Below are positions 26,040-36,905 of a stretch of DNA of 64,000 bases, piece by piece (positions within the stretch are counted from its first letter, which is position 1; every line of letters starts with the position of its first letter). Under the pieces are notes generated by a model. That model had not been told where the DNA came from, ran no database searches, and saw only the letters and a list, made by a program, of their open reading frames with translations. Source of the DNA: Blastobasis lacticolella (Eukaryota; Arthropoda; Insecta; Lepidoptera; Blastobasidae). The stretch covers positions 756,501 to 820,500 of the forward strand of contig LR990053.1 in assembly GCA_905147135.1 (NCBI GenBank). The letters run 5' to 3'. The translations under genes were made by a program, and so were the position numbers.

Positions 26040-26125
26040 AATCCAACGTATCATCATCATCATCCTAGCGCTTATTGCGAGGTATGCCAGAGTCCACTTT
26101 CCTACTCATTCTTCTCCACTTAGCC
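26040..26125 (-). pseudogene. RTE-like LINE 3' end, inverted
   Basis: Read on the minus strand, AAGTGGAGAAGAATGAGTAG then CGCTAGGATGATGATGATGAT matches 15285-15360. Confidence 0.6.
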
Positions 26126-26246
26126 CCTTGTTGATGAATCAGGTTGAAATACCACGCATCTGTATCAATCAATATCAATAGTCTAGATCTTGACCACCGC
26201 TGGACTTGACCTTATCATTATCATTAGCGAGTAATAGATCGCAGTA

Positions 26247-26872
26247 AGAGCGTCGGTGGCCGAGCGGTTAGAGTATCCGACTCGTAAGCCAGAGGTCCCC
26301 GGTTCGAATCCCGCTCCGGCCATGTACCAATGACTGTTTTCTGAGTTATGTACATTAGTTGAATACTAACCTTGACGACCTGAGTGGTTCAGTGGTCAAC
26401 ATGCCAGTCAGCCACGCAAGAGGTCCCGGGTTCGATTCCCGGCCGGGCAGAAATTTAAATTATGAATTTTAATTTCTGTTACGGGTCTGGGTGTTCTATG
26501 TATAATAAGTATGTATTTAAAAAAAAAAAGTATATGTGTAGTATACCAGTTAGCTAGCACCCATAGCACATGCTTTGCTTAGTTTGGGGCTAGATGGCGC
26601 TGTGTGAATTTGTCCACGATTATTTATTTATTATTATTTATTTAACCGATGCTCTTACGGTGAAGGAAAAAATCGTGATGAAACCTGCACATTCAGGCGA
26701 CTGGATGTGTAACCATGATCCAATCTGGTCAGGTTCCCCTGGTAGCAGGGTCATGGAGGTCAGATGGCAGTCGCTCCACTGTAATTACCTGACCTGTCAA
26801 ATCCTGGATCATGGTCTTGGCGGACTCCGGGCCCTCGTGCGCGAGAGCACAACCGGGACATTAACGCCATGA
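26247..26872 (+). mobile_element. tRNA-Thr-headed SINE interrupted by a tRNA-Gly SINE
   Basis: The A box TGGCCGAGCGG is at 26257-26267 and the B box GGTTCGAATCC at 26301-26311. The head and linker run to 26371, the insertion occupies 26372-26642, and the 3' part resumes to GGGACATTAACGCCATGATGATT at 26870. Confidence 0.92.
26372..26642 (+). mobile_element. tRNA-Gly-headed SINE inserted into a Thr SINE
   Basis: A full-length copy flanked by TAACC at 26367-26371 and 26643-26647. The flanks together rebuild the continuous Thr-type SINE sequence ACTAACCGATGCTCTTACGG seen intact elsewhere. The 5-bp duplication and interruption show this SINE arrived later. Confidence 0.92.
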
Positions 26873-27357
26873 TGATTATTTCTTATAGTAAAAGATCGCA
26901 GTGTTCGAAACCGTACAGCTAAAAACGCTTGTCCATTTTTCATGTGAAACAGGACATCAGGACATTGATAAAATAGTAGGGTAAAGTAGCTACACCCGAA
27001 AGGATCCATCACGGCCGGAGTCGCAGCATATCGGTCATTGTCCAGTTTTAAACTGCGCAATTCATTCTCTCACATCGGGTAATCAAGCCAAATTATTCCG
27101 CGTTTAAATCCCGTTCAACCGGAGTGGATGTTGTATGACAAGTGCTCGCTAATGACCACTCGGCTACAGTCATTTGTTATTTTATCCCCCTCGTCCCGGT
27201 CTGCTCAGGGAGCGAAGCGAAGCGCCCAATTTCCAAGGTCAACCGTTGTGGATTGCAGTTATGTGGGCACTCGGAATCTATTCTTATTGGTGGGAAGAAG
27301 TGGAGATGCCCAGATGGAGCGTCGGTGACACGTACCCTTTAACCCAATTTTCGCCTG

Positions 27358-27628
27358 AAGGTGACTGAATGTGTAACCATGATGATAGCAAGGTTACGGA
27401 GGTTGACCTCCGTAACCCTGGCAGTCGCTCCACTGTAATTATCTGATCTGGCAATGATCTACCCAGATCATGGTCTAAGCGGACCCCGGGCCCTCGTAGG
27501 CGAGAGCACAACCGGGACATTAACGCCACGACGGGACATAACTCAGAAAAGATTCATTGGTATGTGACGGCACTGGGTAACTCTTGCTTACGAGTCCGAC
27601 ACCTTAACCACTAAGCCATCGGCACTCT
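27358..27628. mobile_element. Two tRNA-Thr SINE pieces in opposite orientation
   Basis: 27358-27530 is a plus-strand 3' part ending ACCGGGACATTAACGCCACG. 27531-27628 is a minus-strand head (TTGCTTACGAGTCCGAC, CCATCGGCACTCTGAC). They meet at the 3' end, suggesting insertion plus rearrangement. Confidence 0.7.
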
Positions 27629-30600
27629 GACTGGCAGGTTATACTGTAGTTACATAATTAGTAGTATAACAAAGGTGATTCTTTGTTAACTGTTGTTGTT
27701 CAGTCAATATCGATATTACATCAGAATTTGAGAGCTCTATTTGACAGCTTGCACTAGATATCTTCCCGGTCGTCATTACTAACTCGTCGTAACTACATAA
27801 AACCTAAATAATATTAATAATAGCTGCTATGGGCGACAGTAACCGCTTTCTAGGGAATATCGCTCTGCCCATTCGTCAACATATTTAGAAAACTCGTTCA
27901 ATATCCGCCCTCGACAGGCGTTCGAGGAAAACATATGGATCCCATGGGTTTTTGAAAATACGCTATCTCGAATATCACGCACGTAACCGCGACGACAGTG
28001 CTAGTGATTTTTATTGTCTGTTATTGTATTGCGTTTATGCTAAAGTGCTATGTGAGAACACGTGGTAACCGGATCTATAACGAGTATATCCGTGGCAGTT
28101 TGGCTGCAGTTGGAGACTTCAGCTCACAGTAACAAAGCATCTACGGTTCTGCATTTTTGTTGTCTGCAACCTAAATGCATGAATCGTGAGATGTCATGGG
28201 CGACAGTCAACGCTTACCATCAGCTGGGCTGTCTGCTCACTTGTCACTGCGTAGAATATAATAAAAAAGGTACTTCCTCTGGGTGGCTCTCGAGTGGGAC
28301 ACCCCGCTACCTCAAAACCTCCTCGTTTGTCTTGAGGGTTGTACAAAAAAAGAAATCACGTCTCCATTTCTGCGTCAAAACAACGAGCGTAAACATCCTT
28401 CCAAGAATAGCCGTTAATCATTGTTGAGAAAGATTTTTTCTACATTCCCTCGTATTTCACAGAGCCCGCAGCGACAGCGAAATTATTCATCCTCAAAGGC
28501 TGAATTTGTGTCCCGCGATAAAATTACCGCAAGTATTTGGGTTCGTTAGGAGTCGTGTTGGGGTTTGACAAGTTGTTTGGTCCGTGGCATTTGGAGGCCT
28601 GACAGGTGGAGCGACAGGCCACAGCGCCAAGAGACCTCAGTGACTGACGCAGGCTCTGTGCCATTACTGTGAAAGCATCGTGTTGTCTACCTTACACCAA
28701 TCTTGATTTCTACAAGAGAAAACAGCGCAGTTTCGTAGTATCGGATGGATGGAAGCTTGTCGAGCTGCCAGGGTACAGGGGTTTGTTAGACATGGATGGG
28801 TTTTTTTAGTTTGACTAGCTAGGCATTTGACCGCCATCTCACCTGGTGGCAAGTGACGATGGATGGAAGTTAGGCAGTGTGCCTATGCCACTTAAACATG
28901 TGTTTGTCTGTCTACTGGAAAATCTACAAATATTGGATATATAAATATTTACAGCCGGTTGAGAATTTCAAATTGAAAACGTATTAAATACAGTATAACT
29001 TTTTATTATGAATTTTTAAGTATAGTTTGTGTATTTGGGCTTGAGAAATATCTCAATTTTGACTTATCGTGACGTGGTCTTGTGCTTAATTCGAAATTTG
29101 CGTCTCTTAACTTATTTGACAGCGCTCAAACCTATCTCAAGTCAGAATTGATTATTTCCAAGTTAAGTAAACTGCTCACGACATCGTTCACTCGGGACTC
29201 GGACGAAATACATATCAAAATATAATGTAAAACTGAATATAGAGTTGTCCATATCTGTGATTTTTTTACCTATTGTACTTAATCGTAATCAATCAATAAT
29301 AATCGTTATCGTAATCAAATATCCGTCCATATCAAATATCTGCGAACAACATACTTACGCCGCAAAACTACCTACGCTTTGGGCATGTACACATGTCCTG
29401 AACCAGCCTCAGCGACCATCTTTATTCCTTATTTGGTCTGAGCATGTTACTTCTTAATTAAAGTTGCAGATTCCAAGACAGTATTAGCTTGAGCCCTACC
29501 TTTTATAATATTACAATGGATGAAAATGTCATTCATAAATGCTATAAAAAAGTTATAAGCTCGAATGATTTGGATGTTTCCTTTGGACTATGACATGGGA
29601 TCGTTCAAGAGGTATATAGAGGTCTCCTTAGAGGAAGGCAACGCATTGATAGCTCGCCTGATCCATAGGCGGCGATGACAACTTTCCATCAGGTGGCCCG
29701 CATGCCTGTTTGTCTGCCGTATTACATAGAAAATAATAATAATAATAATCTGGTAGGTACCTAACACACTCTTGCATTATACAACACTATACTACTACTG
29801 ATACTTTACCATATTACGCGTTTTTAATGAAAGCCTGGGGCAAAGAATCGTATGAATAAAATAGCGAGTATAGTCTCTGAGATTACACAGAGAGGCCTAC
29901 CGAACACATACGAAATATAAATCTGAAAATTTTGACGTTTATTTCGATTCTGTCTCTTTATTATATCTATCGACCGGTATTCCAAATTTATAAAAGTGAG
30001 TTTCAGTAGGTAAAGCTATATTATTTCCTATTCTATAATTATTTTGCGCCTTCGCAACAGTACAAAGCCACTTAATTCCAACCAAACAGCTCCAAGAAAT
30101 AATCTCATTTAAAGCAGGATCATGGAAAATTGAAAACTTAGGCTGGTGAATAATGTAAACGTATTGAAATAACAACATTATAATCTAGACTAATATTACG
30201 AAGAGGAAAGAACATTTAATTAAAATTGTAAAAAAAATTGGGTTGATAAAATCTCTACATGTATTATAAAACAAATAATCAAGCCGTGTCTGTCTATCTG
30301 ACCTACACATTATTCCTCTGTTCATCTTCAGATGCTCAACTATCCTGAATCCGAATTTCATCAATATCGGCGTAGTGTAATGTTTTAAACTATCGTTGTT
30401 ATTATAACACATTTTAAGGGTATGTTTCGGGTTTCCTACCGCGTACCTTTGTTGACGAGTAGCCCGATATTTCGACGCAGTGGTCACGGGCATTCTACTT
30501 CTGTAAGACCATGTTTATAACAAATAAATGATTATGATTATGAAAAAAATCGGTGTAGTCGTTTAATCGAACTGAAGGCGTAATGGACAGATATACAGAC

Positions 30601-30660
30601 ACAGTTCGCATTTACACTATTATACATATGGTAGGGATACAACATAGTTATCTGATCACT
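27629..30660. other. Stretch without a recognised gene
   Basis: Contains repeat pieces at 28090-28262, 28806-28868, 29590-29730 and 30380-30500. The 121-codon frame at 28062-28427 starts inside a repeat and is not credible. Confidence 0.45.
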
Positions 30661-30666
30661 ACATCT

Positions 30667-30740
30667 TAGATGGTCTAGGCGGACCCCGGGCCCTCGTTCT
30701 CGAGAGCACAACCGGGACATTAACGCCAAGATGATGATTG
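30667..30740 (+). mobile_element. tRNA-Thr SINE extreme 3' fragment
   Basis: GATGGTCTAGGCGGACCCCGGGCCC...CACAACCGGGACATTAACGCC, ending in a GATGATGATT tail. Confidence 0.75.
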
Positions 30741-31229
30741 ATGATGACATATAGTATGTTATAAATCTATCTAGGGACAACTAAGAGACCCCTTCACAAA
30801 TTATTTCACCAAATCTATTTGATAAACTTCACTGTTCTCTGATCAAATTATATAGCCTACCAGGTAGGTTTAACTTTTTATTATCCTAAACCCATAATTA
30901 CTTGTTTCCTGTTTTAAATAAACCTTAAATACAATATTGTTTACTAAGGTATAATCGAGTATCTCAAGTTACTTGTCTTTAGCGTAAAATATCATTGGTA
31001 AATCAATCAATATTTCTACGAAGAACACTATTTTTGTTCGTCAAAATATAAGTAGATATAATAAAGTTATATTTTTAACATATTCATATTTTAAACTTTA
31101 TTTCCAATGATATTCTAACATTTTTGTATTTACAATTACCCAATTTATCAACAATCACATTGAATAACGTTTTTACGCTCTCCGGTAAAATTTGCGATAA
31201 ATGAGATGCTTGAATTTGGCTTAGGGCAA
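30741..31229. other. AT-rich stretch, nothing recognised
   Basis: No motif, repeat or coding sign seen. Confidence 0.5.
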
Positions 31230-31840
31230 CCGACCTTTTGACATACGGAGCCAATTACGGAAAGTGCACGGGTGTACTTGCCAGAGGTACATACAAGCCG
31301 GAGAGGTCGACGACCGGTACTGCCAATCTATTTGGCACATACTTTAGTCAAAATACTAAAACATTTTTCTACTACGAAGCTTCAGAGACACATAAGACTA
31401 TTGTCCTGTTGTCCCGTTGTCCCACTTGTCCCGGGAAGGTGGTTTGTCCCCGGAGGCCGCTAAGGCTATTACGGGGCGCCCGCATGTCCCGTACATTCGC
31501 CGGGTCCAAAAACAAAGCAAGTTGAGAGAAATAAAGTGTTTTGCCTTTGAGATTGTGCTTGCATTTGGAGGGTCTTATGGACTTGAAGAGTTTTCTTGTA
31601 GACTTTTCTTGTTGTTGCATAAAGCTCAAACTCGAGCATATACACACCGGCAGAATAAGCGGAATAGAAAAAAGTAGGAAAATTGGAGGAAAGCAAAGGT
31701 GTAACTCTTCTATTGATCAGGTCCTAAGCAGTATCTTTTGGATGCAAGTCCAGTATTGTCCAGGGTTCCTGCTGGCCACTGCATTACCGGTATTCACATG
31801 GCGTAGATATGGGAATACTGATTGAGCACTATGAGCATGA
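31230..31840. other. Segment with several overlapping open frames and GGGACA repeats, unidentified
   Basis: Frames of 63-95 codons are open on both strands between 31238 and 31825. None shows a domain. Six TGTCC(C) motifs occur at 31402-31491. The openness is probably due to local composition. Confidence 0.3.
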
Positions 31841-31924
31841 GTATTATTTTTACATTAAATCCATCAATTATAATTTACAATAAATCCATCACTAATCATT
31901 ATCATCTCGGCGACATTATTTTCA

Positions 31925-32190
31925 TATTAGACCAGCCAGGCAATTGACCGCCATCTCACCTGGTTGTAAGTGACGATACGGCCGAATATGGAGCATGCCT
32001 AGGAACAGCCTATTCTCTCCAGCCTCGACTTGAATGCGTCCAGATTATAATGATTAGGGAACACACTCGTATGCAGTCAGTGGATGAAAAGGCCCATAGC
32101 ACGCTTAAAGACCTAGCTGGTGCAATGCTGCGAACTATGTCCAGGATATAGACCTTTATAGGACCTTTCCTTCCTCTTGCGGATAGCTGG
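31925..32190 (-). repeat. Unclassified interspersed repeat, CACCAGGTGA family (longest copy)
   Basis: On the minus strand the end reads CACTTACAACCAGGTGAGATGGCGGTCAATTGCCTGGCTGGTC. The same end is found at 8529-8577, 23283-23388 and 44748-44798 (plus) and at 28806-28868 and 61196-61420 (minus). The segment CAGCCTATTC...CTTGAATGCGTC is also at 58035-58130. Common features suggest 5'-truncated copies of one retroelement 3' end. Confidence 0.65.
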
Positions 32191-32639
32191 AAGCTTCACG
32201 ACATAAGGACGAAACGTTCGTTCGGCTTTACGAAACCAACCTATCCGATGTGTAACCTACCTTCGAAACTGTACACATTATAGAAACATATAAAGCTATC
32301 ATCTTTTAAAACACTAAAGGGCTTGTAAGGATGCCTTGTAATTTACTCAAAAACTTCAGGGTTTCCTATTTAACTTTTATACCAAGATTTTTATTATGCC
32401 ACAACAAAGCGGTCCGATTCCGAAGGTCAAAGAAAAAGTAACCAAGTGGAGTATCTTATTATAAACTTTCGTTCTTAGATTTCAGGGTTTTCCCATCTAG
32501 TTGTAAATTCCATCAGTTCATTTATCTATCGTAACAGTATCAGAGATAATAATGCGAAAATATCGTGAAAATATACTTTTATGTTTACTATATTCATTAA
32601 ACTGAATATACCTAGCCATTTATACTTTAATATTTACCT

Positions 32640-32900
32640 TTATTATTTATTTAATAGTTTATTGCACACAAAAATGGTAACAAAGACATGGTCGATATAC
32701 ACATGACACAAAAGTCACTACTTATTTCTAAAAAGAAATGTCTTCCAGCAAGCCTACAGCAAAGAGAACGTGATGACTGGAAGCAGTTTAAGACGTACCT
32801 TTTTTGTTTGTTTTCATCAAGTAATATTGGAGAACATTATTACGAAATTTCTTAGATATCTTCTTTCATCGTAATTATAGAAATAGAATAGTTTATTTCT
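32640..32900 (+). repeat. Second copy of the repeat at 4945-5240
   Basis: Alignable over at least 130 bases by eye, then diverging. Confidence 0.6.
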
Positions 32901-32996
32901 AAGAATTTGTCAAAACCCAGACTAAGATTTCCCTGGTGAGTACAACATGTACAATGTACTGTTTGTGCATGAAGTATAAATAAATAAATAAATAAA

Positions 32997-33150
32997 CATG
33001 GAGTTCTTCAAGAAAGGGGTTAAAAGGTTTTTAAGGGTCGGCAACGCGTGAGGGATGCCTCTGGTATTGCAAACGTCCATAGGCTGCGGTAACTGCTTAT
33101 CATCAGGCAGGCCGCAAGCTTGTTTGCCACCTTAGTGGTATAAAAAAAAA
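32997..33150 (+). repeat. Unclassified repeat ending CCGCAAGCTTGTTTGCC...TAGTGGTATAAAA
   Basis: Starts CATGGAGTTCTTCAAGAAAG and ends in a long A-run. An inverted copy is at 13338-13488 and a short plus copy at 59645-59715. Related, more diverged relatives lie at 14305-14395, 29590-29730, 47325-47425 and 62890-63035. 5' truncation and A-tails suggest LINE copies. Confidence 0.65.
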
Positions 33151-33489
33151 GTTTCGTTCAACCTTCGTTATCTCAGCTCAAGCAACCAAAAGGTCGTTTA
33201 AACACAAAACCGATATGCATACAAGAGCGGCTACAAATGCGCCATATTGGTGCATTCGATGTTGTAACAGGTCCCCAGTGAATTCGCCGAGAAATTAGAG
33301 ATGGGCAACGTCAAACAACGCTAACGAGTGAGGTAACTCATTTCTGTACCGAATGAGTTAATTCAATCGAGGTAATGCTGTACAGCGAATGTTAATTCAA
33401 TCTCTGTTTGGAGGTCACTTTTTGTGGCGTTACACAATATACTTTTTAGGTTACGGTTAAAAATATTTTTTAATTTTATAAAAAATAAT

Positions 33490-33846
33490 CTTGGCGTTAA
33501 TGTACCGGCAGTGCTCTCGCGCACGGAGGCCCGGGGTCCGCCTTGTCCATGATCCAAGATTTGTCAGGTCAGGTAATTACAGTGGAGCGACCGCCATCTC
33601 TATGACTTCCGTGACCCTGCCTGACTACTAAGGGAGCCTGACCAGATTGGATTACGGTTACAAATTCAGTTGCCTAAATTCAGGTAGATTTTATCACGAT
33701 GTTTTCCCTCACCGGAAGACCATCGGCTAGAATTAAACTAATGTACAAAACTCATAAAAAAGACATTGGTACATGGCCGCAGCGGGATTCGAACCCGATA
33801 CCTCTTGCTTACGAGTCGGATACTCAACCGCCTGGCCACCGACGCT
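33490..33846 (-). mobile_element. tRNA-Thr-headed SINE, full length
   Basis: The minus strand starts at 33846 with AGCGTCGGTGGCC, an anticodon region ACTCGTAAGC (CGT) and a B box GGTTCGAATCC, followed by the linker CATGTACCAATG, the CACCGGAAGACC-type GATGC segment and the conserved 3' region GACCCCGGGCCTC...TTAACGCCAAGATTATT. The family is about 350 bp. Confidence 0.9.
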
Positions 33847-33849
33847 TAT

Positions 33850-34639
33850 ATTTAAAATATTTTTTAATAAATTGAAAGAAAAATGACACATTCTCAAATC
33901 TGACGAATGTGGCAGACAAACGATCATACAAACGCACTGTTAGGTGCTGCTCTAATTGACAACGGTCAACAGGCGGTTTTGAGGTCTCCTAATGGTCGGG
34001 CGGCGTCCGTCGTACGACCATGGTCGCACGACCGTTGCTAATAAACAGCGCCTAAGGATCATTTGAACCTAAATAGTCCCATAACTCACGGGTCACTATG
34101 TTGACTCGTCGCCCATCTCTACGAGGCATCAATCCAGTGAACGCCAATACATGCAGTGCTATTGCGTGGTCACGATCCATGCAACACGATCCGCGCGAAT
34201 TGCATGCGACGGACGTGCCTGGCGTGGCGTTTCCCGCGGAGCCCTTGTACAGTCGAAAGGATATCGACCTACGTAACCAGTTTAAGATGAGCTAGCGTCT
34301 CTATGGATGCGCATAGCAATGTTAGCGCCTTTTATACTGGTTTTTAGGTAGGTCGATTTGCAGACTTCCGTGTGTACAGTCGGTTCCCTAACTTATATCT
34401 GTTATTGTGAGAATGCGCTTTAGACTGTGTCTGTGCTTTTAAAATTATATTTTTTCGGAAAGCAATTATTGAAAAATGATTTTAAAAATAAGGGAAATAA
34501 ATAGAAATAAAACGACGTAAATTAAAAATCTACAAAAATGATTACTAAATTTAATGGAGTAAGTATAAAAAGGGTTATTATTAAACCTATTCTTCTTTCA
34601 CACACATAATTCGGTATGCTAATTTCACAATTAGATAGT
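33850..34639. other. Stretch without a recognised gene
   Basis: 34005-34031 is a partial palindrome around CGACCATGGTCG. The 65-codon frame at 34098 has no domain. Confidence 0.4.
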
Positions 34640-34857
34640 AAAGTCGAAGCACGGCAACTAATGTTTTCGAGACAAAAGTCTAAGTCTCCGTCGGCTGGAA
34701 AATGAGCAGCAGCTTTTTCCATTGTTATATTTATAACACTACCATCTCCAACCCGCTTTCCAAGCTTATGACAATAACCTCCCCTTTCATAGGAGAGGCC
34801 TTAAGTCCTGCAGTTTAATGTTATGGGCTGTGATGATAGTGATGATGACATACTGAC
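34640..34857 (+). repeat. Partial copy of the GGGCTGTGATGATGA repeat
   Basis: ACGGCAACTAATGTTTTCGAG...TTTCATAGGAGAGGCC...TTATGGGCTGTGATGATAG. It directly precedes the tRNA-Gly SINE at 34858. Confidence 0.7.
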
Positions 34858-35115
34858 GACGACCTGAGTGGTTCAATGGTCAACATGCCGGTCTGCCACG
34901 CAAGAGGTCCCGGGTTCGATTCCCGGCCGGGCAGAAATTGAAATGATGAATTTTAATTTCTGTTACGGGTCTGGGTGTTCTATGTATAATAAGTATGTAT
35001 TTAAAAAGTATTTAAGTAGTATATCAGTTATCTAGCACCCATAGCACAAGCTTTGCTTAGTTTGGGGCTAGATGGCGCTGTGTGAATTTGTCCACGAATA
35101 TTATTTATTTATTCA
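34858..35115 (+). mobile_element. tRNA-Gly-headed SINE, best preserved
   Basis: A-box TGGTTCAATGG is at 34869-34879, anticodon-loop region CTGCCACGC at about 34893, and B box GGTTCGATTCC at 34913-34923. The first 75 bases fold like tRNA-Gly(GCC) apart from the acceptor stem. The body and TTATTTATTCAT tail follow. It sits directly behind an unclassified repeat ending in GATGATGA. Confidence 0.93.
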
Positions 35116-35390
35116 TATTAGAAAAAATCGAGACCACACATGTGTCGCTAGTATCTCATACAACAAAGAACAAAAAATGTTTACCAATTTTTTATAACCG
35201 ACAATACATTATTTGAAATCCAGTGAAATCCAGTTCGCTAGCTTACTATTAGGAGTAAGTATGCATAGGGTAATTGCTGTTCATGTATCGGTGGTGTGTT
35301 TAACTATGCTCCAACAGTGCTCCGGCTCTACCGGCAAATACAGATATGGCTCCTGTTAGCATAATCCTAATTGGATACACGGACAAGATA

Positions 35391-35706
35391 CCCTCAGAGT
35401 TTATCTACGTGATATTAATAAAATGATCATCTTGACGACAATATCACGCTTGTGCTTTCGCGTGCAAGGGCCCGGGTCCGCCTTCACTATGATCCAGAAT
35501 CCCGCGGGATTTGTTACTTTTCCTTAGAGTCTAGCTAGACCATAGACATGCGACATTAGGGAAGAGTGCATTAGACATTAGAGAACAGTTTCCTATTCGT
35601 GAAAAAATAATTCGAAATCAGGTCAGTGTATCCAATCAGGTTGCACGCACAAGAGACCCTCAAAGTGATACTAATAAAATTATCATCTTGACGACAATAT
35701 CCCAGT
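35391..35706 (+). repeat. Two ~50-bp direct repeats, 260 bases apart
   Basis: GATACCCTCAGAG...GTGATATTAATAAAATGATC and CTTGACGACAATATC at 35391-35450 recur as GAGACCCTCAAAGTGATACT...CTTGACGACAATATC at 35651-35704. The piece after the second copy (35706-35760) has an inverted relative at 47973-48035 (CTCAACGCTCGGGTCAAC...GTGCGACTGGAAGACTG). Confidence 0.6.
35430..35500 (-). mobile_element. tRNA-Thr SINE extreme 3' fragment
   Basis: CTTGACGACAATATCACGC then GTGCAAGGGCCCGGGTCCGCC...ATGATCCAGAAT. This is a diverged minus-strand tail. Confidence 0.5.
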
Positions 35707-35760
35707 CGTACTCAGGCAGAACAGTCTTCCAGTCACACCCGAATGCTGTTGATCCGAGCG

Positions 35761-36829
35761 TTGAGAGAAAGTAAACTAATAACTTGAGTCCGCAATGAGG
35801 AGTTTTCCAGTAGGTATTGATAGTTGGTTTCAAAAAGCATCAATAGATGGTGCTCCTACAATTTTGGTAATCTTTTTTTAATCTGTATGATGGTGGCAGT
35901 GATTTCATGCAGCCAACTTATACTAAACTTAAAAATAAAATGTTAATAATATAAAGATAACTGTTTAAGGCTGAACGAATTGTAAAAATAAATATATATA
36001 GAAGTTGGCACTATGTTCCATTATTATTACAACATCTAAAATGGTTGAAAACTATTGACAAATACAATATTATCCAATACAACGTATCCAGTGTTTATAT
36101 CCTGCTTGCTAAGAACCTATTTCAAGCGATTATCAATTACCAAAATTGTCGGGGCGCCATCTAGTGAGTGGTTAGGAATGCTTTAGATACCTATTGGAAA
36201 ACTGCTCATTGCAGTCCTTACTGTGACAACACACCTGCGGATCTGCATTTTTTGTAGCCTGCAACCTAAATGCATCAGCCGTCGTATATGTTATGTGCGA
36301 CAGAATGAAAAAATATATAGCGCCGCCTAGTGGTACGTAAATGAAGTTTTTTTCTTCATACTAATTTCGACGTAAACGCAAACGCGATAGTTAAGTAAAA
36401 TAGAAGCGGAACTCACACTAGGCCCTCAGGTGGATGGCCTGCTCGTTTATCACAGAGTAGAATAAAAAAAAAACATGTACCGCCCTCGTCTGTTGCTCGA
36501 TACTAAATTCCGATTGCGAACGTGTTCAGAGTAACCGTCAAACAATTTGGTCACAATTTGTCAGCAACACGTTGTATAGAGGAGTGGACTCGACATATCG
36601 ATTATAGGCGGTTGCAGCGCCCGATTGGTGCTATAAATCGGTGTGCCTACAAAATGGGCTGGGATTCTATTCAAAATAGTACGGTGATTAAGCTTGTTGC
36701 TACGAGTGTTTTAGAGCTTGGTTCATAGCACATGTTATAGCTAAAATTGACAATAAAATTAATGTAAATCAAATTTATTTATTTGACATTGACAATACAC
36801 ATTTATTTTTAACTCAATCAGGGGTGGTT
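35761..36829. other. Stretch without a recognised gene
   Basis: 36205-36310 is a repeat copy. The remainder is unassigned. Confidence 0.45.
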
Positions 36830-36905
36830 CCCCCTCCCTGGCAAGGCGGACCTCAATCCCTCGTGTGCGATAACACAACCGGGAAATTAACGCCGAGATC
36901 ACCAT
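36830..36905 (+). mobile_element. tRNA-Thr SINE extreme 3' fragment
   Basis: AAGGCGGACCTCAATCCCTCGTG...CACAACCGGGAAATTAACGCC. The piece upstream (GGTTCCCCCTCCCTGG) is collapsed. Confidence 0.65.

Noticed and set aside
26247..26320. A tRNA-Thr gene
   Set aside because: It has imperfect stems and is the head of a dispersed 350-bp SINE present many times in the window.
28062..28427. 121-codon plus-strand frame
   Set aside because: Its first part is a dispersed repeat also found at 36205 and 49440. There is no domain or consistent frame among copies.
34858..34932. A tRNA-Gly gene (also similar matches at 19048, 26372 and 62237)
   Set aside because: The acceptor stem does not pair, and each match is followed by the same SINE body and tail.
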